44,715 nt of DNA from Alphaproteobacteria bacterium (GCA_013289265.1 JABDAH010000011.1:1-44715), one strand, 5' to 3'; shown: positions 18,083-27,584, counted from the first letter of the stretch. The notes: generated by a model from the letters alone, not told the origin. Numbers and translations: made by a program.

Positions 18083-20212
18083 ATGTCGGATGCAGGCCAA
18101 ACATCAACTGGATCAGGCGTAGCGGCCCTTGTGATGCTGCTGCGTTTTCAGGGTATTGCCGTAGATCCACAGCAGATCAGTCACCAATACGGCCAAAATA
18201 TCGGTATCACCGAGATGCTGCGCTGCGCCAAGGAATTGCAGCTCAAGGCCCGTGTTGTTACCAGCACATGGGCGCGTCTGGCGCGGACAGCATTGCCCGC
18301 AATTGCCGAGTGCCGCGATGGTAGCTTTATCCTGCTGGGCAAAGTTTCCGAAGACAACATTCTCATTCAAGACCCTGCTGCCAACCGGCCGCAGGCTTTG
18401 AGCCGCGTCGAGTTCGAAGCGCTGTGGAGCGGGCAAATTGTGCTCATGACCCGCCGAGCGGGCCTTGGGGAGCTTGTGCGCAGGTTTGACCTTAGCTGGT
18501 TCCTGCAGGCGATGCATAAATATAAGAAGTTGCTGGTCGATGTGCTGGTGGCTTCGTTCTTCCTGCAACTCTTCGCTTTAGTCTCACCGCTGTTTTTCCA
18601 GGTGGTAATTGACAAGGTTCTGGTGCATCGCGGGTTAACGACGCTGGATGTACTGGTGTTCGGCCTTATCACCGTTTCGATATTCGAAAGCATCCTGACG
18701 GCGCTGCGCACCTATATTTTCTCCCACACAACTAACCGTATCGATGTCGAGCTGGGTGCGCGGCTGTTCCGGCATCTGGTAGCTCTGCCTATCGCCTATT
18801 TCGAGGCGCGTCGCGCGGGGGACAGCGTGGCCCGTGTGCGCGAGCTGGAAAATATCCGCAATTTCATCACCAGTTCAGCGCTTACTTTGGTGATCGATCT
18901 GTTTTTCACCTTCGTGTTTCTGGCGGTGATGGCATGGTACTCGGTTTTCCTGACTGTCATTGTTCTGATTTCTTTCCCGTTTTATATCACCGTCTCAATG
19001 CTGGTAACGCCGATTTTTCAGCGCCGGCTCGATGAAAAATTCAATCGCAGCGCAGAAAACCAGTCTTTCCTGGTGGAAAGCATCACCGGCATCGAAACGC
19101 TGAAGGCGATGGCGGTAGAACCGCAAATGCAGCGCCATTGGGAAGAACAGCTGGCAGGTTATGTGAAGGCCAGCTTCCGTGTTCTCAATCTCGGTAATTG
19201 GTCGAGCCAAACTGTTCAGCTCATCAATAAAATCGTCACGGCGTTGCTGCTATTTTTCGGGGCGCATCTGGTTATTGACGGCGGCCTGACTGTCGGCGAA
19301 CTCGTCGCTTTCAATATGCTGGCGGGGCGTGTGGCACAACCTGTGCTGCGCCTTGCGCAGATCTGGCAGGACTTCCATCAAACGCGGTTATCGATCGCGC
19401 GGCTCGGCGATATTCTCAACACGCAGCCGGAGCCGATGTTTACGCCGGGCCGTGCGGCATTGCCTGCTATCCGCGGCGCAATCGCGCTGGAGCATGTTTC
19501 CTTCCGCTACCGCGTCGATGGCCCACAGATTTTGCATGATATCAACCTTCATATCCCTGAAGGACAGGTGGTGGGTATCGTAGGGGCTTCTGGTTCCGGT
19601 AAATCAACTTTGGCGAAGTTGGTCCAGCGGCTTTATGTGCCGGAAACAGGGCGCGTACTGGTTGACGGCGTCGATCTGGCGATGGTCGATGTTTCGTGGC
19701 TGCGGCGACAAGTCGGCGTGGTGTTGCAGGAAAATGTTCTGTTTAACCGTTCGATCCGCGATAATATCGCGCTGGCGGAACCCGGCATGCCGATCGAGCG
19801 CGTGATGGAAGCAGCGCAGCAGGCGGGCGCGCATGAATTTATTCTGGAACTGCCGAAGGGCTATGACACCAATGTGGGTGAACGCGGCGCCAACCTTTCC
19901 GGCGGCCAGCGCCAGCGCATCGCCATTGCCCGCGCTCTGGTGATGAACCCGCGCATTCTGGTGTTTGACGAGGCGACCAGCGCTCTGGATTACGAGAGCG
20001 AACATATCATCCAGAAAAATATGCAGCAGATCGTACAGGGCCGTACGGTTCTGATCATCGCGCATCGTTTGTCGGCTGTGCGTCAGTGCCACCGTATTCT
20101 TGCCATCGAGAAAGGCCGCGTTGTCGAGGACGGCACGCATCAGGAACTGCTAAAAGCGAATGGCCGCTACGCCTCGCTCTGGCGCATTCAGGGGGACCCG
20201 AATGCTGGGTAA
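18083..20212 (+). CDS. HlyB-like type I secretion ABC transporter with degenerate C39 domain
   Basis: A 709-residue inner-membrane ABC exporter, very close in layout to E. coli HlyB (707 residues). Residues 1-130 form a C39-like domain in which the peptidase motif DCGxA reads GSGVA (Ser11) and the catalytic His position (GSFILL) is also lost. It should therefore bind rather than cleave its substrate, as in HlyB. The membrane domain follows (about 145-430; motif LFALVSPLFFQVVIDKVLVH). The ATPase has Walker A GASGSGKST, signature LSGGQRQRIAIARA, Walker B ILVFDEATSALD and IIAHRLS. The frame opens at TTG 18068; ATG 18083 is chosen because a GAGG lies 9 nt upstream. It overlaps the HlyD-like gene by 11 bp. 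Confidence 0.96.
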   Translation: MSDAGQTSTGSGVAALVMLLRFQGIAVDPQQISHQYGQNIGITEMLRCAKELQLKARVVTSTWARLARTALPAIAECRDGSFILLGKVSEDNILIQDPAANRPQALSRVEFEALWSGQIVLMTRRAGLGELVRRFDLSWFLQAMHKYKKLLVDVLVASFFLQLFALVSPLFFQVVIDKVLVHRGLTTLDVLVFGLITVSIFESILTALRTYIFSHTTNRIDVELGARLFRHLVALPIAYFEARRAGDSVARVRELENIRNFITSSALTLVIDLFFTFVFLAVMAWYSVFLTVIVLISFPFYITVSMLVTPIFQRRLDEKFNRSAENQSFLVESITGIETLKAMAVEPQMQRHWEEQLAGYVKASFRVLNLGNWSSQTVQLINKIVTALLLFFGAHLVIDGGLTVGELVAFNMLAGRVAQPVLRLAQIWQDFHQTRLSIARLGDILNTQPEPMFTPGRAALPAIRGAIALEHVSFRYRVDGPQILHDINLHIPEGQVVGIVGASGSGKSTLAKLVQRLYVPETGRVLVDGVDLAMVDVSWLRRQVGVVLQENVLFNRSIRDNIALAEPGMPIERVMEAAQQAGAHEFILELPKGYDTNVGERGANLSGGQRQRIAIARALVMNPRILVFDEATSALDYESEHIIQKNMQQIVQGRTVLIIAHRLSAVRQCHRILAIEKGRVVEDGTHQELLKANGRYASLWRIQGDPNAG

Positions 20213-21824
20213 AATCAAACTACATGCCGTCAATTTGTGGCGTTTGCTGGAAATAAAATACCTGCAGAGCTGCAATTTTATCCGAACGCATCTGCCGTTT
20301 GTTAAAACGCATTCTGCGGATATTTATCGTTTACTGAAGGCGCGCGATTTTGACGGGTTGCAGGATAAATATGAAAATTTGAGGAGCGATCCCAAATTCC
20401 GCGCCTTTGTCGACAAGCTTGATTTGCCGCCACTATTCGAGGGCCCGGATAACGAGACGGAATTTTTGCCGGCGGCGCTGGAAATTGTCGAAACACCGCC
20501 TTCGCCGTTAGGCCGCGCCATCGCCAAAACAATTATTCTGTTTTTTGTGATCGCTTTCCTGTGGGCCTGTTTTGGTTCGCTGGATATCATCACCACGGCG
20601 CCCGGTAAGATTGTTTCCGCAGGCCATACTAAAGTCATTCAGCCGCTGGAAAGCGGCGTGGTACGCAGTATCCATGTGCAGGACGGACAAAGCGTTAAAA
20701 CCGGTGATGTGCTGATCGAAATCGATTCCACGATCAATGAGGCCGAGCGTGACCGGCTGCAAAAAGAATATATCGAAGCGCAGCTGAATGTGTCGCGTCT
20801 TCAAGCGGCGCTTAATATCGACAGCAGTCCCGATGAATTTGTCGCGCCGGAAGGCGCCACCGATCTGCAAATAGAAACGCAACGCACGTTGCTGACCAAT
20901 CAGGTTCAGGAAATTCACGCCAAGCTGGACGGCCTCGATCAGCAGATCGCCCAGCAACAGGGTAATTTAAGCGCTGTACAAGCCAATATCGGTAAAATTA
21001 CCGAAAGCCTGCCTTACCTCAAGAAACGCGCCGATGCGCGGAAATATCTGGTGGACAAAGGCTATGGTTCCAAACTGGATTATCTGACAACGCAGCAGGA
21101 TCTGGTCGAGCATGAGCAGGAACTGCAGGTGCAGCAGGGGCGGTTGGCCGAAGCGACAGCGACAGTTGCCTCGCTGCAGCAACAGCGCAAACAGGCAGAA
21201 GCTGAATATCGCCACAAAAATCTCGATGACCTAACGCAAACCGGACAGAAGGCCGCCAGCCTGCATGAACAGTTGCTGCAGGCTGCGGAAAAATTCCGCC
21301 TGCAGACGTTAAGAGCGCCTGTCAATGGCACCGTGCAGCAGCTTGCCGTCCATACCGAAGGCGGCGTTGTAACGCCTGCGCAGATGCTGATGTCGATTGT
21401 TCCGGCAGACAGCCATATCGAAATCGAAGCGATGATTTCCAATCGCGATATCGGCTTTATTCACGTCGGTCAGGAAGCTGCCATTAAAATCGACACCTTT
21501 AACTTTACGCAATATGGCCTGCTACGGGGGCGCGTGCTGACAGTGTCGCAGGACGCTATCGCGCGTGAAAAACCGGCGGATAGAAGTGGCGACAAACAAC
21601 AAACCGGCGCCGAAAGCGATACCAGCGAACCCAAGGGGCAGGAACTGGTCTATGCAACCCGCATTACCCTCGATCAGACGCAAATGCAGGTTGACGACCG
21701 GTTGGTGAATTTAAGCCCCGGCATGGCGGTCACGGCGGAAATCAAAACCGGTTCACGCCATATTATCAGCTATCTGCTCTCGCCTATTAAGAAACACGTG
21801 CATCAGGCGCTGCGGGAGCGGTGA
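20202..21824 (+). CDS. HlyD family membrane fusion adaptor of the type I secretion system
   Basis: A 540-residue periplasmic adaptor linking the ABC exporter to TolC. It has a cytosolic N-terminal tail of about 105 residues and a single transmembrane segment (about 108-126). A lipoyl/barrel-sandwich half motif (VIQPLESGVVRSIHVQDGQSVKTGDVLIEID) is followed by long coiled-coil helices (about 185-385). The second lipoyl half (LRAPVNGTVQQLAVHTEGGVV) and a beta-barrel domain ending TAEIKTGSRHIISYLLSP, a typical HlyD ending, complete it. It is longer than E. coli HlyD (478), mainly through the N-terminal tail and a polar insertion near residues 455-480. ATG 20202 lies in the last codons of the HlyB-like gene with an AGGGGGA ribosome binding site upstream; longer frames into that gene are unlikely. 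Confidence 0.95.
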   Translation: MLGKIKLHAVNLWRLLEIKYLQSCNFIRTHLPFVKTHSADIYRLLKARDFDGLQDKYENLRSDPKFRAFVDKLDLPPLFEGPDNETEFLPAALEIVETPPSPLGRAIAKTIILFFVIAFLWACFGSLDIITTAPGKIVSAGHTKVIQPLESGVVRSIHVQDGQSVKTGDVLIEIDSTINEAERDRLQKEYIEAQLNVSRLQAALNIDSSPDEFVAPEGATDLQIETQRTLLTNQVQEIHAKLDGLDQQIAQQQGNLSAVQANIGKITESLPYLKKRADARKYLVDKGYGSKLDYLTTQQDLVEHEQELQVQQGRLAEATATVASLQQQRKQAEAEYRHKNLDDLTQTGQKAASLHEQLLQAAEKFRLQTLRAPVNGTVQQLAVHTEGGVVTPAQMLMSIVPADSHIEIEAMISNRDIGFIHVGQEAAIKIDTFNFTQYGLLRGRVLTVSQDAIAREKPADRSGDKQQTGAESDTSEPKGQELVYATRITLDQTQMQVDDRLVNLSPGMAVTAEIKTGSRHIISYLLSPIKKHVHQALRER

Positions 21825-21827
21825 GAT

Positions 21828-22313
21828 CTAGCCGCGAATATTCGTCAGTGCATCCAGCGCGCCCTGCAGGATGTAGGCGGCAGCGGCTTTATCAATAACG
21901 GCATCGCGGCGTTTGCGGGTCATGTCGTTCTCGATCATGAAGCGTTCGACGGCGGCTGTGGACAGGCGCTCGTCCCAGAAAACCACAGGGATGGCAGGGT
22001 CAGGCAAATTGCCGCGCTCCAGCAGGTTGCGGACAAAGGCGCGTGCTGATTGCGCCGATGCGCCCTCAGAGCCGTCCATATTTTTTGGCAATCCTACGAT
22101 AATGCCGCCGATTTTACGCTCCCGGATGATGGTGGCCATAGCTGCGGCGTCATCGGTGAATTTTTTGCGTGTAATGGTGGTAAGTGGTGAGGCCACGATA
22201 AAGCCCGGGTCCGATACTGCTACGCCAATGGCGACGCTGCCGGGGTCGAGGCCGAGCAAACACTCGCCTTTTTTCAATAGTTTGGGCAGTTCGATCAAGT
22301 TGCAGACAGGCAT
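21828..22313 (-). CDS. ruvX: RuvX/YqgF family Holliday junction resolvase-like protein
   Basis: A 161-residue RNase H-fold protein. The first strand carries LLGLDPGSVAIGVAVSD with the metal-binding Asp23. IIVGLPKNMDGSEGASAQSARAF is the family hallmark, and WDERLST holds a further acidic residue. Members act on RNA or DNA structures; in E. coli YqgF is essential and implicated in pre-16S rRNA 5' processing. The length is slightly above the usual 140-150 because of a short N-terminal extension (MPVCNLIELPKLLKKGE). It converges with the HlyD-like gene (3 bp between stops) and is divergent from the solute-binding protein at 22367. In many alphaproteobacteria ruvX neighbours gatCAB, as here. Confidence 0.93.
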   Translation of the reverse strand: MPVCNLIELPKLLKKGECLLGLDPGSVAIGVAVSDPGFIVASPLTTITRKKFTDDAAAMATIIRERKIGGIIVGLPKNMDGSEGASAQSARAFVRNLLERGNLPDPAIPVVFWDERLSTAAVERFMIENDMTRKRRDAVIDKAAAAYILQGALDALTNIRG

Positions 22314-22366
22314 GGCGGATGATAGCCTGTCTGTGATTTTTTACCAATGAGAAGCTGTGGGGTTTT

Positions 22367-23245
22367 ATGAAGAAAAATGCCGTTCTTGTGGCCGCCGTTT
22401 GCGGCGTTATTTTTGGCGTTCTGGGCGGCTGGCTTTTCTCACTACAAGCGCTGCATGCGGTGTCATCGCCTGCCAAAGAAACTGCTTATGAACGCGTCAT
22501 GCGCACACAGACCTTGCGTTGCGGCTATGTCGTCTGGACGCCGTTCCTGCTGAAAGATCCAAATAATGGGCAGTTGTCCGGACTGTTTTATGATTATACC
22601 GAAGCCTTGGCGAAAGCGCTGAGCCTGAAGGTGGAGTGGACGGAAGAAATGGGCTGGGCTGATTTTCCGGCAGCGCTGAATTCCGGCCGCATTGATGCGA
22701 TGTGCGGCGGGTCGTGGCCGAATTCGACCCGCGCGCGGGAAATCGATTTTGTCCGACCTATTCTTTATCAGCCGACTTTTGCCTGGGTGCGCGAAGGTGA
22801 CAAGCGTTTTGACAATAATCTGGATGCGATCAACGATCCTGCCATCAGCGTGATTTTTGTCGAAGGCAGCACACAGGCTGTGATAGCTGCAAATGACTTC
22901 CCGAAAGCCAAGCATGTAGCGCTCTCGGAAATGACCAGCCTTTCCGATACACTTGTCAGCCTTGCGGACGGCAAGGCTGATGTTGGGCTTGTCAGCGCCG
23001 AAGCGGGCTACCAATATACACTCAATAATCCTGGTAAAGTGCGTCGCATCGAGGCTGCAATGCCTTTGCGGGTGTTCGGCAATGGGCTCGCCATAGCCGG
23101 CGGCGAAGAGCGGTTGCGGCGCATGTTGAACATCGCTACTGACGAGTTGCTCTCCAGCGGCCAGATCGCAAAAATGATTGGCAAATACGGCGCCGTTACT
23201 GATACATGGCTGCGTGTCGCAGCGCCTTATGAAAAGAAGGAATAA
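22367..23245 (+). CDS. Membrane-anchored amino-acid-type solute-binding protein (SBP_bac_3)
   Basis: A 292-residue family 3 extracellular solute-binding protein. Residues 5-28 form a hydrophobic segment without a clear cleavage site ([19 protein letters not shown]), so it is probably anchored in the inner membrane and faces the periplasm. The binding domain starts [24 protein letters not shown] and contains [20 protein letters not shown] plus the late [15 protein letters not shown] segment, standard for the family. No ABC permease or ATPase accompanies it. It ends 2 bp before gatC, and GTGGGG precedes its ATG, so it is the first gene of the gatCAB operon. The ligand is unknown; a sensory or scavenging role is possible. 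Confidence 0.85.
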   Translation: MKKNAVLVAAVCGVIFGVLGGWLFSLQALHAVSSPAKETAYERVMRTQTLRCGYVVWTPFLLKDPNNGQLSGLFYDYTEALAKALSLKVEWTEEMGWADFPAALNSGRIDAMCGGSWPNSTRAREIDFVRPILYQPTFAWVREGDKRFDNNLDAINDPAISVIFVEGSTQAVIAANDFPKAKHVALSEMTSLSDTLVSLADGKADVGLVSAEAGYQYTLNNPGKVRRIEAAMPLRVFGNGLAIAGGEERLRRMLNIATDELLSSGQIAKMIGKYGAVTDTWLRVAAPYEKKE

Positions 23246-23247
23246 GA

Positions 23248-23535
23248 ATGTCCATTGACCAGAAAACCGTTGCTCGTATCGCAAGCCTTGCGCGGCTTAA
23301 AATCCCCGCTGATGAACAGGCGCAGGTAGCAGGCGAGCTCAGCAAAATCCTCGACTGGATGGAACAGTTAAACGAGGTGGATGTCACCGGTATCGAGCCT
23401 TTGACGGGCGGTAATGACCTGCCGCTGCGCTGGCGCGACGATGTCGTGACTGACGGTGGCAAGGTGCGGGATATTCTTGCCAATGCGCCCGCCAAGACGG
23501 CCGACTTTTTCACCGTTCCCAAAGTTATTGAGTGA
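23248..23535 (+). CDS. gatC: Asp-tRNA(Asn)/Glu-tRNA(Gln) amidotransferase subunit C
   Basis: A 95-residue GatC, the small subunit that wraps around GatA and stabilises the GatCAB complex. It has the family opening [50 protein letters not shown] and the C-terminal FFTVPKVIE that contacts the partner subunits. Length is exactly typical. It begins 2 bp after the solute-binding protein gene, and its TGA overlaps a GTG that could start gatA, so translation is tightly coupled. A GatCAB complex implies that Gln-tRNA, Asn-tRNA or both are made by transamidation here. Confidence 0.96.
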   Translation: MSIDQKTVARIASLARLKIPADEQAQVAGELSKILDWMEQLNEVDVTGIEPLTGGNDLPLRWRDDVVTDGGKVRDILANAPAKTADFFTVPKVIE

Positions 23536-23543
23536 GTTCCGAG

Positions 23544-25025
23544 ATGACCAATCTGACCGATCTGTCCCTGACCGATGCCTTGAAGGGGCTGGAAGCCAAG
23601 CAGTTTTCCGCCGTCGATATGACGAAAGCGCATATCGCCGCTGTCGAGAAAACGCGCTGCCTGAATGCCTTTATCACCGAAACGCCGGAACTAGCGCTAC
23701 AGCAGGCAACGGCATCAGATGCGCGCCGTGCTTCCGGCAAGGCCAGCGTTATGGACGGTATCCCTATCGCGCTGAAGGATCTTTATTGCACCAAAGGTGT
23801 GCGCACGACGGCGGCAAGCAAGATTTTGGAAAACTTCGTGCCGACTTATGAATCTACCGTGTCGCAAAAACTGCTGGATGCCGGATGCATCACGCTCGGC
23901 AAAGTCAGTCATGACGAATTCGGCATGGGCGCGGCTAACGTCAATACGCCTTTTGGTGCTGTCATTAATCCGTGGACAGGCGCGGACCCAGAAAAATCTA
24001 ACCGTAAACTGGTGCCTGGCGGCTCAAGCGGCGGCTCGGCAGCAGTAGTGGCAGCGCGCGCGGCGCTGGCGGCGACCGGTACGGATACAGGCGGATCATC
24101 CCGCCAGCCCGCGGCCCTCACCGGCATTGTCGGCATGAAACCCACATACGGGCGCTGCTCGCGCTTTGGTGTTATCGCTTTCGCATCATCGCTGGACCAG
24201 CCGGGCGCGATGACACGCTCCGTCGCCGATATGGCGTTGATGATGCGCACGATGTCAGGATTCGATGAGAAGGATTCGACTTCCGTCGATGTAGCAGTGC
24301 CGGATTACACATCGGCGATTGGTAATTCCATCAAGGGCATGAAGATCGGCTTGCCGAAAGAATATCGCATCGACGGGTTGAATGCCGAAGTCGATGCCGC
24401 TTGGCAGAAGGGTGCCTCGATGCTGCGCGATGCCGGTGCGGAAGTGATTGAAGTCAGCCTGCCGCATACTAAATACGCCTTGCCGGTTTATTATATCATT
24501 GCGCCTGCGGAGGCTTCATCCAACCTCGCGCGTTATGACGGTGTGCGTTTTGGCGTGCGCGTGCCGGGCGAGAATCTGAACAGCATGTATGAAAATACGC
24601 GCGGTGCCGGGTTCAGCAAGGAAGTGCGCCGCCGTATTCTCATCGGCACATATGTTTTGTCTGCCGGTTACTACGATGCATATTACCTGAAGGCACAGAA
24701 AGTGCGCCGCTGCATCCGCAACGATTTCGACGCGGCCTTAAAAAAATGCGATGCGATTTTGGCGCCAACCGCGCCGAGCACTGCCTTCGGCATAGGCGAA
24801 AAACAGGATGATCCAATCCAGATGTATCTGGAAGACGTGTTCACCGTATCGCTTAATCTGGCCGGCCTGCCGGGAATTTCAGTTCCCATTGGTTTGGCCG
24901 AAAACGGCCTGCCGCTGGGTTTGCAGCTGATCGGCCGCGCCTTTGACGAAATGACCTTGTTCAAGGCGGCTTCGGCTTTGGAAAAAGAAGCCAAATTCAC
25001 CCATAAACCACCATTTACGGCATAA
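23544..25025 (+). CDS. gatA: Asp-tRNA(Asn)/Glu-tRNA(Gln) amidotransferase subunit A
   Basis: A 493-residue amidase-signature enzyme. It releases ammonia from glutamine for the transamidation of misacylated Glu-tRNA(Gln) or Asp-tRNA(Asn). The Ser-cisSer-Lys triad is visible: Lys78 (PIALKDLYC), Ser161 in [10 protein letters not shown] and nucleophile Ser185 in [11 protein letters not shown]. The residue after the nucleophile is Ser where most GatA proteins have Ile, a mild variation. A GTG at 23532 overlapping the gatC stop is an alternative start adding four residues. ATG 23544 matches the family N-terminus, although the ribosome binding site does not decide between them. It lies between gatC and gatB in one operon. 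Confidence 0.96.
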   Translation: MTNLTDLSLTDALKGLEAKQFSAVDMTKAHIAAVEKTRCLNAFITETPELALQQATASDARRASGKASVMDGIPIALKDLYCTKGVRTTAASKILENFVPTYESTVSQKLLDAGCITLGKVSHDEFGMGAANVNTPFGAVINPWTGADPEKSNRKLVPGGSSGGSAAVVAARAALAATGTDTGGSSRQPAALTGIVGMKPTYGRCSRFGVIAFASSLDQPGAMTRSVADMALMMRTMSGFDEKDSTSVDVAVPDYTSAIGNSIKGMKIGLPKEYRIDGLNAEVDAAWQKGASMLRDAGAEVIEVSLPHTKYALPVYYIIAPAEASSNLARYDGVRFGVRVPGENLNSMYENTRGAGFSKEVRRRILIGTYVLSAGYYDAYYLKAQKVRRCIRNDFDAALKKCDAILAPTAPSTAFGIGEKQDDPIQMYLEDVFTVSLNLAGLPGISVPIGLAENGLPLGLQLIGRAFDEMTLFKAASALEKEAKFTHKPPFTA

Positions 25026-25029
25026 GATC

Positions 25030-26484
25030 ATGAGTATAGTCAAAGGCAGGACGGGCGATTGGGAAATGGTCATAGGGCTTGAAGTCCATGCTCAGGTGAT
25101 TTCCAACTCCAAATTATTTTCCGGCGCGGATACCACATTCGGCGCGGAGCCGAATAGTCAGGTAAGCCTGGTGGATGCTGCATTTCCCGGCATGCTGCCC
25201 GTCATCAATGGTAAATGCGTGGAACAGGCCGTACGCACGGGGCTTGGTCTGAAGGCGCAGATCAACATGGTATCGGTCTTTGACCGCAAGAATTATTTCT
25301 ACGCCGATCTGCCTGCAGGTTATCAGATCAGTCAGTTTACGCAGCCGATTGTTGGCAAGGGTGAAATTCTGCTGGATCTGGCGGATGGCAGCGGCTGCAC
25401 CGTTGGTATCACGCGTCTGCATCTGGAGCAGGATGCGGGCAAGAGCATGCATGACCAGAGCCCGACAGAAACTTATGTCGATCTCAACCGCGCCGGCGTC
25501 GCTTTGATGGAAATCGTGTCGGAGCCTGATATGCGTTCCGGCGAAGAAGCTGGCGCTTACCTTAAAAAGCTGCGCGCGATTTTGCGTTATCTTGGTACCT
25601 GCGACGGCAATATGGAAGAGGGCTCCATGCGTTGCGATGTGAATTTATCGATGCGTCGCGTCGGCGATACCAAGCTTGGCACGCGCTGCGAAATCAAGAA
25701 TGTGAATTCGATCCGTTTCGTGCAGCAGGCGATTGATTATGAATCGGTGCGTCAGGTCGAAATTCTGGAAGACGGCGGCGTTATCAAGCAGGAAACGCGG
25801 CTGTGGGATACGACCAAAGGCGAAACCCGCAGCATGCGCTCGAAGGAAGAAGCGCATGACTACCGCTATTTCCCTGATCCGGATTTGCTGCCGCTGAAGC
25901 TGGAAGCGGCTTTCGTTGAAGCCATCAAGAAAACGCTGCCGGAATTGCCGGATGACAAAAAAGCCCGTTTTATCAAGGATTATGGCCTTACGCCTTATGA
26001 CGCATCCGTGCTGGTGGCGGAACGCGCCTCTGCAGATTTCTTTGAGAAAGTGGCCAAGGGCAGGGATGGCAAGCTGGCGGCGAACTGGGTAACCGGTGAA
26101 TTTTTCGGCGCGCTGAACAAGCAGGGCAAGACAATTGAAACCAGCCCGGTTTCGGCGGATGCCTTGGGCGGCCTTGTTGATCTTATTGCAGATCAAACCC
26201 TATCGAACCGCCTCGCCAAGGAAGTGTTCGAGGCGATGCTGGAAAGCGGCAAACCGGCGGCGCAGATCGTCGAGGAAAAAGGCCTGCGTCAGGTAACAGA
26301 TACTGGCGCGATCGAAAAAGCCATTGATGCTATTCTTGCCGCCAATGCCGACAAGGTCGCGGAATATAGAGGCGGCAAAGATAAATTGTTTGCCTTCTTC
26401 ATAGGCCAGGTCATGAAATCGACCGGCGGCAAAGCTAATCCTGCGATGCTGAACGAGCTGCTGAAGAAGAAGCTGAATGGGTAG
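25030..26484 (+). CDS. gatB: Asp-tRNA(Asn)/Glu-tRNA(Gln) amidotransferase subunit B
   Basis: A 484-residue GatB, the subunit that binds the misacylated tRNA, activates it with ATP and receives ammonia from GatA. It shows the opening [19 protein letters not shown], the [19 protein letters not shown] catalytic-domain motif, [26 protein letters not shown] and [15 protein letters not shown]. The C-terminal YqeY-like helical tail ends [20 protein letters not shown], as expected. Length is standard. It starts 4 bp after gatA and closes the operon. The convergent mutT gene begins 12 bp beyond its stop, and no terminator is obvious in that gap. Confidence 0.97.
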   Translation: MSIVKGRTGDWEMVIGLEVHAQVISNSKLFSGADTTFGAEPNSQVSLVDAAFPGMLPVINGKCVEQAVRTGLGLKAQINMVSVFDRKNYFYADLPAGYQISQFTQPIVGKGEILLDLADGSGCTVGITRLHLEQDAGKSMHDQSPTETYVDLNRAGVALMEIVSEPDMRSGEEAGAYLKKLRAILRYLGTCDGNMEEGSMRCDVNLSMRRVGDTKLGTRCEIKNVNSIRFVQQAIDYESVRQVEILEDGGVIKQETRLWDTTKGETRSMRSKEEAHDYRYFPDPDLLPLKLEAAFVEAIKKTLPELPDDKKARFIKDYGLTPYDASVLVAERASADFFEKVAKGRDGKLAANWVTGEFFGALNKQGKTIETSPVSADALGGLVDLIADQTLSNRLAKEVFEAMLESGKPAAQIVEEKGLRQVTDTGAIEKAIDAILAANADKVAEYRGGKDKLFAFFIGQVMKSTGGKANPAMLNELLKKKLNG

Positions 26485-26496
26485 TTTGTAAAATTT

Positions 26497-26937
26497 TTAC
26501 AACAACTGCCACAGCGTCTGCACCAGATTAACATCCGCTGGCGGCATCGGGTAATCGCGTAGTTTGTCTTTCGGAACCCAGGCCAGTTGCTGGTTCTCGC
26601 GCGAGATTGGTGCGCCTTGCCAGACGCGGCATCCGAACACCGGCATCAGCAGCTGAAATTTCTCATAGCCATGCGAAGCGAATGCCAGCGGCCATAGACA
26701 GCCAACGGATGTGTCGATGCCTAGTTCCTCATGCAGTTCACGGACTAACGCCTGTTCCGGTGTTTCGCCGGGATCGACCTTGCCGCCTGGGAATTCCCAC
26801 AGTCCCGCCATGGATTTGCCTTCCGGGCGCTGGGCCAGAAGCACGCGGCCTTCACGGTCGATCAGCGCGGCCGCCACCACCAATAATAAGGGGCGGTTGG
26901 GTGCTAAAGGTGGAACGGTTACATCGATGCAGGACAT
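26497..26937 (-). CDS. mutT: 8-oxo-dGTP diphosphatase MutT
   Basis: A 146-residue Nudix hydrolase of the MutT type, cleansing the nucleotide pool of oxidised dGTP. The Nudix box matches G-x5-E-x7-RE-L-x-EE-x-G perfectly (Gly52, Glu58, Arg66-Glu67, Glu70-Glu71, Gly73), preceded by the MutT-typical AQRPEGKSMAGLWEFPGG. The end, LAWVPKDKLRDYPMPPADVNLVQ, is also characteristic of MutT rather than other Nudix families. Size is normal. The start region overlaps the end of the GNAT gene by 19 bp on the same strand, suggesting co-transcription from further upstream. Confidence 0.93.
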   Translation of the reverse strand: MSCIDVTVPPLAPNRPLLLVVAAALIDREGRVLLAQRPEGKSMAGLWEFPGGKVDPGETPEQALVRELHEELGIDTSVGCLWPLAFASHGYEKFQLLMPVFGCRVWQGAPISRENQQLAWVPKDKLRDYPMPPADVNLVQTLWQLL

Positions 26938-27500
26938 GTGACTAAACCCTTTTCATGTTTTGTGCGATGTAGCTCCCAGCGCGTAACGGTATCAGAGCCG
27001 CGCAGCACAATATCTGTTGTTGGACGTGGAAAAAGGCCCAGGTAATCAAAGCCGTTTTTGCGCAAAATATTTTGTGATGCTTGGTTTGCGGGATCAGTTG
27101 TAGATGTCATACGTTGAATAAGAGGGCGTTGGAAGGCAATGCTCACGACGGCTTTGACGGCTTCAGTCATGAATCCTTTACCCCAAAATTTTTTGCCGAG
27201 CCAATAGCCAACTTCAATTTCATCTGTTTTTGGCTTGGAGCCATAAGCAGGATGTAATCCCACGGCCCCCATTAACAAATTGTCAGTTTTGCTTGCCATA
27301 ACAAAATAGCCCGGCACGTTGTGGGTATAGTCCACAGCAACTTTCTCATAAAACTCTTCCGCATCCTTTAGGGAATAAGGATACGGCACATGCGTTAGCC
27401 ATTGGACAATAACCCAATCACCAATAAGTTCGGTTACGCGTGGTAAATCTCTTTTTTCCAAGCGGCGCAAATAAAGACGCTCTGTTTCATGAAAAATCAT
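26919..27500 (-). CDS. GNAT family N-acetyltransferase (RimJ/RimL type)
   Basis: A 193-residue acetyltransferase_3 domain protein. It starts MIFHETERLYLRRLEKRDL, the usual opening of this subgroup, and has the acetyl-CoA loop in WLGKKFWGKGFMTEAV and the late TDPANQASQNILRKNGFDYLG segment that closes the fold. Such proteins acetylate ribosomal protein N-termini, or other amines in many diverged paralogues; the target here is not predictable. Base composition appears more AT-rich than the neighbouring mutT and gat genes, a possible hint of later acquisition. It overlaps mutT by 19 bp and is separated from the upstream isomerase gene by a strong terminator, so its own promoter probably lies within 27501-27584. 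Confidence 0.9.
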   Translation of the reverse strand: MIFHETERLYLRRLEKRDLPRVTELIGDWVIVQWLTHVPYPYSLKDAEEFYEKVAVDYTHNVPGYFVMASKTDNLLMGAVGLHPAYGSKPKTDEIEVGYWLGKKFWGKGFMTEAVKAVVSIAFQRPLIQRMTSTTDPANQASQNILRKNGFDYLGLFPRPTTDIVLRGSDTVTRWELHRTKHEKGLVTCPASM

Positions 27501-27530
27501 GGCAGCAGCTTAGCGAGGTTTTTGCCAAAC

Positions 27531-27559
27531 AAAAAGGCCCGGGTTAAGCCGGGCCTTTT
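27531..27559. terminator. Strong Rho-independent terminator
   Basis: GGCCCGG (27536-27542) pairs with CCGGGCC (27549-27555) around a short TTAAG-containing loop. It has an A-run before and a T-run after, so it works on either strand. It lies 25 bp past the stop of the minus-strand isomerase gene at 27585, which it most likely terminates, insulating the GNAT-mutT pair. Confidence 0.9.
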
Positions 27560-27584
27560 CAAACAATCGCGTGGAAAGCGATTA

